Shown: piece after piece, positions 34,938 through 47,064 of the stretch
How positions within the stretch are numbered: the stretch's first letter is position 1
Layout: every line of letters begins with the position of its first letter
The notes under the pieces: model-generated
Database searches by the model: none
Told to the model about the DNA's origin: nothing
What the model saw: only the letters and a program-made list of their open reading frames with translations
Source: Bacteroidales bacterium
Lineage (GTDB): Bacteria > Bacteroidota > Bacteroidia > Bacteroidales > UBA932
Direction of reading: 5' to 3'
DNA: 59,627 nt
Assembly: GCA_017962165.1 (NCBI GenBank)
Contig: JAGCVW010000013.1
Coordinates: forward strand, 1 to 59,627
Translations under genes and position numbers: made by a program

Positions 34938-37892
34938 ATGAGGGTTTCCCCGATTCTGAAGCTTGCCTTTACGGCTACGCTCCTTACTCTGCTAAGTATG
35001 CCTCTGGCCTTGTCCAGGGATACCAAAGCATACAAAAATGCGCTGGACATGTACCGTCACGGCATGTACGAAAGGGCCATGGCCCTGTTCGAACAGCAGG
35101 CTGGAGACGACTTGTGCGAAGACTATGCGCTGCTGTGCGCCGTGAAGCTCCGCAGCCGCAACTGCGGCCGCAGGGTGGAGGCCATGGACGCCGCACACCC
35201 CAAGACCATGATCAACTCCGCGGTCCACTTCGAGTATGCGCTCCTTCTTTTCGACGAGGGCGAGTATGCGAAGGCTACCGAAGAGTTCGCCAAGGTGAGC
35301 CGGACAAGGCTCACGAGGGCGGAACTCAGCGAGTACTGGTACAAGAAGGGCTTCGCCGCCTACAACGTAGGGAACATGGACGAAGCGGCGGACTGCTTCC
35401 TCGAATGCACGGACCGCGAATCGCAGTATCTCAACCCTTCGCGCTTTGCCCTCGGCAGCATAGCATACGGGAAGTCGGATTTTGAGAAGGCGGCTTCATG
35501 GTTCGAGCTGACTAAGACGGACGAACGTTTCCGCCTTATGAGCGAGTTCTACCTGGTCGACTGCCACTTCATGATGAAGGACCATGACTATGTGGTGACC
35601 AACGGCGAAAGGATATTCAGTGAACTGACCCCGGAGAGCAAGCAGCATATGTCGAGGCTCCTGTCGGAATCCTACCTGGTTGTCGGAAACGCCGCTAAAG
35701 CAAAGGAATATCTTGGCTGGGAGAAAATCTCGGGCGGGTCGAACTCCGATTATTTCCACGCCGGCTCCGTCTATTATGCCCTCGGAGACTATACGAATGC
35801 CGTGAGGTACTTCGAGCAGATGACAGACAGGTCGGACTCAATCGGCCAGATCGCCTCCTATCAGCTCGGCCATTCATACATTAAACTCAAGAACAAGGTC
35901 AAGGCGATGAACTGCTTTGGGCAGGCCTGCGATAAGGATTTCGACGACGTCATCAAGGAGGACGCGTTCTTCAACTACGCTAAACTCGCCTTCGACCTCA
36001 ACGGCGACGATTCGGTCTTCGCCGACTATATCGCGAAGTACAATACTTCCCGCAAGGGCGAGATGATCTACGACTATCTTGCCATGTCTTCGCTCAAAAA
36101 GCGCGACTATGCCGCCGCGGTGGAAGCCTACGACAATATAGACGAGCTTACTGACGCCCAGAAGATCAACTACGTCAAGGCGAACTATCTCCGCGCCGAG
36201 CAGCTTATCCGCGGGGGAGCATACAAGGACGCGGTGCGCTACCTCAAGGCGGCCTCAGCCTACTATTTCCCCAAGAGCGACCGTTTCAACCAGCTCTGCC
36301 GCTACACCCTCGCCGAGACTTATTATCGCACGGAGTCTTATGCGGAGGCAAGGAAAATCTATACGGACCTTTACAACCTCTCGGCCCTCGACGGCCGCCA
36401 GGAAGGTAAAATGATACCCTACGGCATCGCCTATACCTATTTCAAGCAGGGAGATTATTCCGGAGCGGCGAAGTGGTTCGACACATACATCAAGTCCCGG
36501 GACGTCTATGCCAGGGCGGACGCGATGCTTAGGCGCGCCGACTGCGATTTCGCCCGCAAGGACTATGCTAACGCCGCCGCCGGCTACCAGGCTTATGTCG
36601 GAGAGTTCCCTTCATCGACGGATATCTACCCGTACTACCATATGGGCGTGGCGTACGGCCTGGTAGGGGACAAGGCCCGCAAGGTCAAGTCCCTTTCGAT
36701 GGTAAAGGGCGCAGTTCCTGGCAGCAAGTATTACAACCAGGCCCTCTACGAGCTTGGTCGCGGGTACAACGAAGTGGGAGACCCCGAAATGGCCATCAAC
36801 GCCTTCGAACTTCTGGAAGACAACACTACCGACAAGGAGTTCATCGCAAGGGCGAAGATGGGCAAGGGCATGGTGCTCAGGAATTCCTCCAAGTTCGACG
36901 AAGCCCTTGACTGCTATAAGCAGGTGGTCTCCCAGATGCCCGGGACCGAGTACTCCAACGACGCCCTGCTCTCAATCCAGTCGATTTACAATGCCAAGAA
37001 ACAGCCCGAAAAATACATAGAGTATCTAGAGGCCAATAACCTGAGCATAGGCTCCAGCGAGGCCGACAGGATGCAGCTCTATTACAATACCGCGGAGCAG
37101 GTGTTCCTCGCAGGCAATTATTCCGGCGCAGTTACTTCATTCGTGCGGTATATCAGTCAGTATCCGGACGCCAAAAACGTCCCTACAGCGTATTACTACC
37201 TGGCTGAATCTTACAAGAACATAGGCCAGAAGGAAAAGGCCTGCGAGCATTACCGCAGGAGCCTGGACGAAGGTCTGAAGGGCTCGTACGCCGAGCTGGC
37301 CCTCGTCAACTACGCCGCCCTGTCCTATTCGCTGGAGCATTTCGAAGATGCCTACACTGCTTACTCCAGCCTCCTTGCCCAGCCGGAGATGCTCTCCAGC
37401 AAGGTTGAGGCCCTGTCCGGGCAGATGCGCTCGGCCTACCGCGCGAGGATGTATCAGGAAGCCCTTGCCGCAGCCGGGAAACTCGAAACATCGGCGGATA
37501 CCCCGGCACTGCGCAGGGAAGCCCAGTATGTACAGGCCAAGTCCAATCTCGTGACCGGACGCCGCGACGAAGCTTTTAAGATACTCCGCAAGCTTGCCTC
37601 CGAGCCTTCGACTGCCGAAGGCGCGGAGGCGCGTTACCTCATTATACAGTCGAGTTTCGACGGAGGAGACTTCGCCGAAGTGGAAAACCTCGTCTACGAT
37701 TTCGCCGCGAAGGCCGGAGACCAGTCTTACTGGCTCGCCAAGGCCTTCATCGTGCTGGGAGACTCCTTCGTGGAAAGGGGCAACATAGAACAGGCTGTCG
37801 TGACATACGAAAGCGTGCGCGACGGCTACACTCCTTCTGAGGAAGGGGATGACATCCTCGATACTGTCGAACACAAACTTGCAACACTCTGA
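34938..37892 (+). CDS. Large tetratricopeptide repeat protein, exported
   Basis: Probable periplasmic scaffold protein. The 984-residue product has a signal peptide (about 1-26) and then helical repeats throughout, many with the TPR pattern of alternating small and aromatic residues (for example YKNALDMYRHGMYERAMALF and FAAYNVGNMDEAADCF). More than fifteen repeats are likely. Such proteins are often next to an outer-membrane barrel in Bacteroidetes, and here the barrel gene follows after 5 nt, which suggests a joint role in the envelope. The exact function is unknown. Confidence 0.87.
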   Translation: MRVSPILKLAFTATLLTLLSMPLALSRDTKAYKNALDMYRHGMYERAMALFEQQAGDDLCEDYALLCAVKLRSRNCGRRVEAMDAAHPKTMINSAVHFEYALLLFDEGEYAKATEEFAKVSRTRLTRAELSEYWYKKGFAAYNVGNMDEAADCFLECTDRESQYLNPSRFALGSIAYGKSDFEKAASWFELTKTDERFRLMSEFYLVDCHFMMKDHDYVVTNGERIFSELTPESKQHMSRLLSESYLVVGNAAKAKEYLGWEKISGGSNSDYFHAGSVYYALGDYTNAVRYFEQMTDRSDSIGQIASYQLGHSYIKLKNKVKAMNCFGQACDKDFDDVIKEDAFFNYAKLAFDLNGDDSVFADYIAKYNTSRKGEMIYDYLAMSSLKKRDYAAAVEAYDNIDELTDAQKINYVKANYLRAEQLIRGGAYKDAVRYLKAASAYYFPKSDRFNQLCRYTLAETYYRTESYAEARKIYTDLYNLSALDGRQEGKMIPYGIAYTYFKQGDYSGAAKWFDTYIKSRDVYARADAMLRRADCDFARKDYANAAAGYQAYVGEFPSSTDIYPYYHMGVAYGLVGDKARKVKSLSMVKGAVPGSKYYNQALYELGRGYNEVGDPEMAINAFELLEDNTTDKEFIARAKMGKGMVLRNSSKFDEALDCYKQVVSQMPGTEYSNDALLSIQSIYNAKKQPEKYIEYLEANNLSIGSSEADRMQLYYNTAEQVFLAGNYSGAVTSFVRYISQYPDAKNVPTAYYYLAESYKNIGQKEKACEHYRRSLDEGLKGSYAELALVNYAALSYSLEHFEDAYTAYSSLLAQPEMLSSKVEALSGQMRSAYRARMYQEALAAAGKLETSADTPALRREAQYVQAKSNLVTGRRDEAFKILRKLASEPSTAEGAEARYLIIQSSFDGGDFAEVENLVYDFAAKAGDQSYWLAKAFIVLGDSFVERGNIEQAVVTYESVRDGYTPSEEGDDILDTVEHKLATL

Positions 37893-37897
37893 CCAGA

Positions 37898-41594
<3,697 letters not shown>

Positions 41595-41598
41595 CCCG

Positions 41599-43626
41599 AT
41601 GAACATACCCTTCAGACTCAAGGTCTTTTTGCCTTTAATCTTCCTGTTCGCCGTCCTGCTGGCCTTTACGCCCAGGACAGCGAAGTGGAACTATGAATAC
41701 AGGAAAGGCTCGGTGTGGCAGTATGAAACCTGCCGCGCCAGGTTGGATTTCCCCATCCTCAAAACCGAGGCTCAGAAGGCTGAGGAAGCTCTTAGGAACT
41801 CTTCTGTGCGCACTCCGTATTTCAAGCTTTCGGAGTCGGTCGGCGTTGAATCCCTTTCAGGAGCCTCCGGGCTTGACTGTCAGTCGTATCCAGGGTTCGT
41901 GCCGGCGGTCATATCCTCGCTGCGCGCCATCTATTCCAAGGGAGTAGTCGACGACGCCGGACTCGCCGCGCTGGAAGGCCAGGAAATAGCCTATATCCAG
42001 AAAGGCAAGCGTGCCCAGAAAGTGCCCTCTACCGAGCTTTTTAGCCTCGCATCGGCCCGTTCCGCACTGCTTGCAAGAGTTTCCGAGTCATTCCCTGATA
42101 TGATGGCTGATTCGCTGCTCCGATCCAGCGGCGCTTACTCTCTGATCGTCCCCAATCTTGTCTATGACGAGCAGCTCACTTCGCTTGTGAACAGCCAGGC
42201 CGACAATTCCGTTTCGGAGACGGCCGGATTCGTAAAGGCCGGAGATGTCATCATCTCCAAAGGCGACATAGTTACGGAAGAACTTGCCCAGGTGCTGGAT
42301 TCCTACAAGGCGGAATATGAACACAGCGTGCTTTCGGGAGGGAAGGACTGGCAGTTGTGGCTGGCCAACATCCTCATCTGCCTTGCAGTGCTGGTCTGCT
42401 TCTACTTCGCCATCCATTTTTCAAATCCGCTGGTCTTCAAGGATTACAACCGCTATCTGTATATCCTTACCATGTTCGCCCTCATGGCGGCTCTCCAGAT
42501 GGCCTGCATCAGGTTCTGGCCCAGATGGCTGCTGCTCGTGCCGTTCCCGGTATTCGCGCTCTACCTTAAGGCCTTCTTCAGGACCAGGGTCATCTATCCG
42601 GTCTATATCGTATCGCTGCTGCCGCTGCTTCTCTTCTCATCAAGCGGCCCGGCGCTGTTCCTGATGTATGTGGCTTCGGGAACCGTTACCCTCTACGTAT
42701 TCAACTATTTCTCACGCGGGGTAAAACAGTTCTTGCTGGCTATTGTGACCTTCGTGATCAGTGCGCTGGTGCATCTGGCATGCAGCTTTACCGGCCTCGT
42801 GATCCTGAATTTCCCCAACGACCTGATATTCCTCTTCATCGCGGCCCTGCTCCAGATTGCGACCTATCCCTTCATCTACCTGCTGGAAAGGATCTTCAAT
42901 CTGGTATCCAATTCGCGCCTCGACGAACTCGCGGAGAATTCCAACGAACTTCTGCGCGACCTTGAGAAAAAGGCCCCGGGGACCTTCCAGCATTCGCTCC
43001 AGGTCTCGGCCCTCGCCCAGTCGATAGCCCGCGCAATAGGCGCGGACGAGTCGCTCCTGAAGGTCGGCGCCCTTTACCACGACATAGGAAAGATGACCAA
43101 CCCCCTCTGCTTCGTAGAGAACGAATCGCTGATTACCACGGACGAGGCCAGATATCATTCGGAACTTACCCCTCTGCAGAGCGCCCAGGACATTATCAAG
43201 CATGTCACGGACGGCATGGAGCTGGCCCATGACCACCACCTGCCGACCGTAGTCTCGGACTTCATCCTGACCCACCACGGGACCAACTGCGTGTCGTATT
43301 TCTACGATAAATTCATCAGGGAGGGAGGAGATCCGGAGCAGAAGTCTGAGTTCTGCTATCCCGGCCGTAAGCCACATACGAAGGAGCAGGTAATCCTGAT
43401 GATCTGCGATACTATAGAAGCAGCCTCAAGGACCCTCAGGGACTATTCTCCTGAAGCTATCTCGAATCTTGTGGAAAGGCTTGTCCAGGATAAGATTGAC
43501 GACGGGCAGCTGGAGGAGGCCGATATTACGGTCAAGGAACTGACTACGGCAAAGCAGGTGATCAAGGGCTACATAGCCCAGATCCACCACGAAAGGATCA
43601 AGTACCCCTCAAGACGCAAAAAATAA
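41599..43626 (+). CDS. 7TM-HD family phosphohydrolase (PgpH-like)
   Basis: Membrane HD-domain hydrolase; characterised relatives (PgpH) degrade cyclic di-AMP. The 675-residue product has an N-terminal helix, an extracytoplasmic domain (about 30-255), seven membrane helices (about 260-440), and a cytoplasmic HD domain (about 455-650) with HSLQVSALAQSIARA, YHDIGKM (HD pair near 492), and DHHLPTVVSDFILTHHG. All metal ligands expected of the family appear present. It starts 4 nt after gyrB. Activity on c-di-AMP is inferred from the family. Confidence 0.88.
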   Translation: MNIPFRLKVFLPLIFLFAVLLAFTPRTAKWNYEYRKGSVWQYETCRARLDFPILKTEAQKAEEALRNSSVRTPYFKLSESVGVESLSGASGLDCQSYPGFVPAVISSLRAIYSKGVVDDAGLAALEGQEIAYIQKGKRAQKVPSTELFSLASARSALLARVSESFPDMMADSLLRSSGAYSLIVPNLVYDEQLTSLVNSQADNSVSETAGFVKAGDVIISKGDIVTEELAQVLDSYKAEYEHSVLSGGKDWQLWLANILICLAVLVCFYFAIHFSNPLVFKDYNRYLYILTMFALMAALQMACIRFWPRWLLLVPFPVFALYLKAFFRTRVIYPVYIVSLLPLLLFSSSGPALFLMYVASGTVTLYVFNYFSRGVKQFLLAIVTFVISALVHLACSFTGLVILNFPNDLIFLFIAALLQIATYPFIYLLERIFNLVSNSRLDELAENSNELLRDLEKKAPGTFQHSLQVSALAQSIARAIGADESLLKVGALYHDIGKMTNPLCFVENESLITTDEARYHSELTPLQSAQDIIKHVTDGMELAHDHHLPTVVSDFILTHHGTNCVSYFYDKFIREGGDPEQKSEFCYPGRKPHTKEQVILMICDTIEAASRTLRDYSPEAISNLVERLVQDKIDDGQLEEADITVKELTTAKQVIKGYIAQIHHERIKYPSRRKK

Positions 43627-43638
43627 TACAAACGATAT

Positions 43639-44631
43639 ATGAAACTTACTAAGAAACAGGTAGACAAGCTCAACATCGAGCTTACCATGCATGTAGAAGC
43701 GGCCGACTATGCCGAAACCGAAAGGAAAAAACTCGCCGAAGTAAGGCGCAACGCCGATTTCAAGGGCTTCCGTAAAGGCAATGTCCCTCTGTCCCTCATC
43801 CAGAAGGTCTATGGCGGACAGGTCCTCGCGGACGCCGTCAACCAGGTGATCTCCGAGGGCCTCAACAAATTCATCGAGGATGAGAAACTCCACATCCTCG
43901 GCGAGCCTCTCGGCAGCGAGAACCAGCCCGAGGTAGAGTGGCAGAGCGGAAACGATTTTGATTTCGTGTTCGACATCGCCCTTTCGCCCGAAGTCAAGGT
44001 GGACGTAGTGAAGGAAGACAGCGTTCCCAGCTATGCCATCAGCGTTTCCGCCAAGGAAAAGGCCGACATGGCTGCTTCGATGAAGAAGTACTACGAGGGC
44101 AAGAAAGAGGAGAAGAGCGACGCGGATATTGAGAAGGAAGTTGAGGAGCGTTTCGAGGCGTCCAACAAGGACGAAGCGGCATGGCGCCTGAACAAGGACA
44201 TTCGCGATTTCTATGTCGCGAAGGCCGGCATCGAACTGCCCGAGGCATTCCTTCGCAGGTGGCTGCTCCATGCAAATGAGGGTAAGGTTACCGAAGAGCA
44301 GCTCGAGAAGGAGTTCCCCTCATTCCTCGAGGACTTCAAGTGGCAGCTCGTCCGCGGATACCTGATGAAGAAATTCGGCTTCGAGATCACCAAACAGGAC
44401 ATCGAGGAGGCCGCAAAGGCTTTCGTGACCTACCAGTATGCGATGTACGGCATCGGCAACGTCCCGGAGGACATGATTGCGGAGGCCGTCAAGAACGTCC
44501 TTAACGACCAGAAGCAGATCGACCGCCTTGCAGAGCAGGTCGAGGATCAGAAGGTCCTTGCGAAGATCAAGGAAACCATTACCCTCAAGGCCAAGAAGAT
44601 CACTTCCGAAAAGTTCAGGGAGCTCAAGTAA
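43639..44631 (+). CDS. tig: Trigger factor lacking the PPIase domain
   Basis: Ribosome-bound chaperone that shields nascent chains. The N-terminal ribosome-binding domain is clear, with FKGFRKGNVPLSLIQKVYG containing the GFRxGxxP docking loop (near 42-50). The C-terminal helical chaperone domain follows (about 135-330). At 330 residues it is about 100 shorter than usual, and no FKBP-type PPIase sequence lies between the two parts; only about 40 mostly helical, charged residues link them. The reading frame is intact, so this is a domain loss and not a frameshift. It starts 12 nt after the HD gene; its TAA overlaps the next ATG. Confidence 0.87.
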   Translation: MKLTKKQVDKLNIELTMHVEAADYAETERKKLAEVRRNADFKGFRKGNVPLSLIQKVYGGQVLADAVNQVISEGLNKFIEDEKLHILGEPLGSENQPEVEWQSGNDFDFVFDIALSPEVKVDVVKEDSVPSYAISVSAKEKADMAASMKKYYEGKKEEKSDADIEKEVEERFEASNKDEAAWRLNKDIRDFYVAKAGIELPEAFLRRWLLHANEGKVTEEQLEKEFPSFLEDFKWQLVRGYLMKKFGFEITKQDIEEAAKAFVTYQYAMYGIGNVPEDMIAEAVKNVLNDQKQIDRLAEQVEDQKVLAKIKETITLKAKKITSEKFRELK

Positions 44632-45572
44632 TGCTGAACCGACTGTTTGCAGCCCTCGCGCTCGCCGCGCTGTGTCTTCCCGCCATGGCGGCGAAGAAAC
44701 CCGTCGCCGATCCCCGCGAGGGCTGTCAGTATAAGGTTGAGTATCAGGAAGGGAAGAAGCTTTATACGGTGGGCCTGACCTACGGTGAGGGAGAGGCTGC
44801 TATCACGCATTTCCGGCTTGCGGGCAGGAAGTGGCTTGCGATGGGCGATCCTATCATCCTGGGGATTGACCCCTCAGACCAGCTTTTCACGACTGATTCC
44901 CTGGGATTGGTCACCATCGACGGACAGAAGTATGCTTTGATCTCGTATTTGAGAAGTTTCGACGGCGGGAAGGAGCTCAGCTATGCGGTTTCCCTCATCG
45001 GGCTTGCCGATGCGTCTGTGGAAACCGTCGGTTTCGACGGCCGCAATTTGCTCGATCCTTCCGTTTTACCTGACTTCAAGATCGAGGGCATGTCCAGTCT
45101 TGGCTTCGCCGTGAATCCGTCTCCGGCCCTGGACTGGCTCTCAGCCCTGATTGCCTCCGATTCCAGGCTTGTCGTTCTGCCTGAAGATGTCTATATGACC
45201 GACAAGGCCATCGAGTGGTGGCTGGAGAACAATCCCGGGGCGATGGGCTCCGCAAAGCGCTTCGAGATTGGCTCGGTCCCGGCTGAGAGCTCGCTCGCGG
45301 CGGCCTTCAAGACTGCGCGCAAGGAGGCCAAAGGCAAGTATCAGTGCGCAGCAGTCGACACTCGCGGTTACACAAGTCTGGTTGTCCGTAACACCTCGTC
45401 CGGAAACTACATGCTGGTATGGGCCGTTCCTGCCTGCACCAACCGCGCTACCCAGTGGTATCTGAAAAACTTCTATTTCGAAAATGAAACAACCCTTGCA
45501 ATGATCTATTACAAGGGCAGTTCGATGGCCAAAATCCGCCTCAATCTAGCTGGTAAAACTATTCTGAGATAA
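44631..45572 (+). CDS. Secreted protein of unknown function
   Basis: I do not recognise the family. The 313-residue product has a clear signal peptide (about 1-21, AMAAKK cleavage region) and a globular, mostly beta N-terminal half, with a more helical part near 200-240. The final 60 residues contain CTNRATQWYLKNFYFEN. No catalytic motif is visible. The ATG overlaps the trigger-factor stop by one base, so the two are probably co-expressed. The foldback element begins one nt after the stop. Confidence 0.75.
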   Translation: MLNRLFAALALAALCLPAMAAKKPVADPREGCQYKVEYQEGKKLYTVGLTYGEGEAAITHFRLAGRKWLAMGDPIILGIDPSDQLFTTDSLGLVTIDGQKYALISYLRSFDGGKELSYAVSLIGLADASVETVGFDGRNLLDPSVLPDFKIEGMSSLGFAVNPSPALDWLSALIASDSRLVVLPEDVYMTDKAIEWWLENNPGAMGSAKRFEIGSVPAESSLAAAFKTARKEAKGKYQCAAVDTRGYTSLVVRNTSSGNYMLVWAVPACTNRATQWYLKNFYFENETTLAMIYYKGSSMAKIRLNLAGKTILR

Positions 45573-45655
45573 GCGGACGACAGTTCGGTCTGAGTTCCGG
45601 CCCCTTCCCGTGCCCGGGGGTGGGCACGCCTCTCAGACCGAAACTGTCGCTCCGC
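45573..45655. repeat. Foldback element with 22-24-bp arms
   Basis: Arms 45573-45594 and 45632-45655 pair with small bulges. The centre holds a 26-nt core (45605-45630) that matches 31703-31728 at 22 of 26 positions. Two of the four differences are a compensatory swap (G-C to C-G) in the core hairpin. It lies between convergent genes and could also help termination there. Confidence 0.8.
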
Positions 45656-45673
45656 TCATGCGACGAAATCGGA

Positions 45674-45707
45674 CAAAAAGCGGCTCAGGGGTGCAGTTTG
45701 CTTCTGC
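45674..45707 (+). repeat. Dispersed 34-nt repeat, copy 2
   Basis: Identical to 93-126. It lies between the foldback element and the stop of the M20 peptidase gene. Here the second arm of the long inverted repeat is absent, so this is a partial or solo copy. Confidence 0.85.
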
Positions 45708-45717
45708 TACGCTGATT

Positions 45718-47064
45718 CTAGTAGTATTGGTAGAACAGGGCAATGGATTCCATGCCGCCGAAGAGCTGCTTCAGAAGGTAACTTTCGTTGGGGGAGTGGA
45801 TCGTGTCACGTTCCAGGCCGAAGCCCATCAGGAGCGGGTCGATTCCGAGAATCTGCTGCATTTCGGCGAGGACGGCTATAGAGCCGCCGCCGCGGCTGGG
45901 GACGGGCTCGATTCCGTAGACCTCGCCAATGGCGCGGGAGGCGGCTTTGTAAGCGTCCGAGCCGATGGGGATGAGGAAACCGTCGCCGCCTTCGCATTCC
46001 TTTACTTCTACATGGACGTCGCGCGGGGCGATGCTCTCGAAATACTTCTTGAAGAGGGGCGTGATCTCGCGGCTTAACTGGTTGGGAACCAGGCGCATGG
46101 AGATCTTGGCGTGGGCTTCGCTCGGAAGCACGGTCTTGGCGCCTTCGCCGGTGTAGCCGCCCCATATGCCGCAGACATCGAGGCAGGGCCTGATGCCGGT
46201 GCGCTCGAGGGTAGTGTAGCCCTTTTCGCCGCGAACTTCGTCGATTCCGAGGAACTGCTTGTATTCGCCGAGGTCGAAGGGAGCCTTTGCCAGTAATTCG
46301 CGGTCTTCCTTGCTGAGTTCCACTACCTTGTCGTAAAATCCGGGAACCGCTACGCGCTGGTTCTCGTCGTGGAGTTTTGCGATCATCTCGCAGAGAACCG
46401 TGATGGGGTTGGCGACAGCGCCGCCGTAGTGGCCGCTGTGGAGGTCTTTGTTGGGGCCGGTGACCTTGACTTCGAGGTAACTCAGGCCGCGCATTCCGCA
46501 GTTGATGCTGGGGACTTTCTCGCTTATCATGGTCGTGTCGGAGACCAGGCAGATGTCTGCCTTGAGCATGTCCTTGTGTTCTTTCATCCAGTCGGGAAGG
46601 CTGGGGCTGCCGATTTCCTCCTCGCCCTCGAAGATGAACTTGACGTTGTGGCGGAGCTTGCCGCTGCGGACCAGGAATTCGAAGGCCTTGATGTGCATGA
46701 AGAGCTGGCCCTTGTCGTCGTTGGCGCCGCGGCACCAGATGGCATCGTCGTGGATTACGGGCTCGAATGGGTCCGTAAGCCATTTCTCAAGGGGCTCCGG
46801 CGGCTGGACGTCGTAGTGGCCGTAGACCAGGACGGTCTTTGCTCTGGGGTCGATGATTTTCTGGCCGAAGACGACAGGGTTGCCCTTGCTGGGGTAGATA
46901 GCCGCCTCGTCGGCGCCGGCTTCAATCAGAAGCTCGGCAAGCCTTTCGGCGCAGCGTTTCATGTCGGGTTTATGTTCTGCTTTGGCGCTTATCGAAGGAA
47001 TCCTCAGGAGGCTGAAGAGTTCTTCGAAGAAGCGCTCCTTGTTCTGCTGGATGTACTGTTTCAT
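45718..47064 (-). CDS. M20 family metallopeptidase (dipeptidase)
   Basis: Zinc-dependent exopeptidase, probably cytosolic because no signal peptide is present. The 448-residue product has the metal-site motifs VYGHYDVQPPEP (near 80), GANDDKGQ with the bridging Asp, FEGEEEIGSPS with the catalytic Glu pair, and DLHSGHYGG in the dimerisation region. Length fits M20 dipeptidases. Its ATG overlaps the stop of the S9 peptidase gene by 4 nt, so peptides released in the envelope by that enzyme could be finished here; that is inference. Confidence 0.9.
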   Translation of the reverse strand: MKQYIQQNKERFFEELFSLLRIPSISAKAEHKPDMKRCAERLAELLIEAGADEAAIYPSKGNPVVFGQKIIDPRAKTVLVYGHYDVQPPEPLEKWLTDPFEPVIHDDAIWCRGANDDKGQLFMHIKAFEFLVRSGKLRHNVKFIFEGEEEIGSPSLPDWMKEHKDMLKADICLVSDTTMISEKVPSINCGMRGLSYLEVKVTGPNKDLHSGHYGGAVANPITVLCEMIAKLHDENQRVAVPGFYDKVVELSKEDRELLAKAPFDLGEYKQFLGIDEVRGEKGYTTLERTGIRPCLDVCGIWGGYTGEGAKTVLPSEAHAKISMRLVPNQLSREITPLFKKYFESIAPRDVHVEVKECEGGDGFLIPIGSDAYKAASRAIGEVYGIEPVPSRGGGSIAVLAEMQQILGIDPLLMGFGLERDTIHSPNESYLLKQLFGGMESIALFYQYY

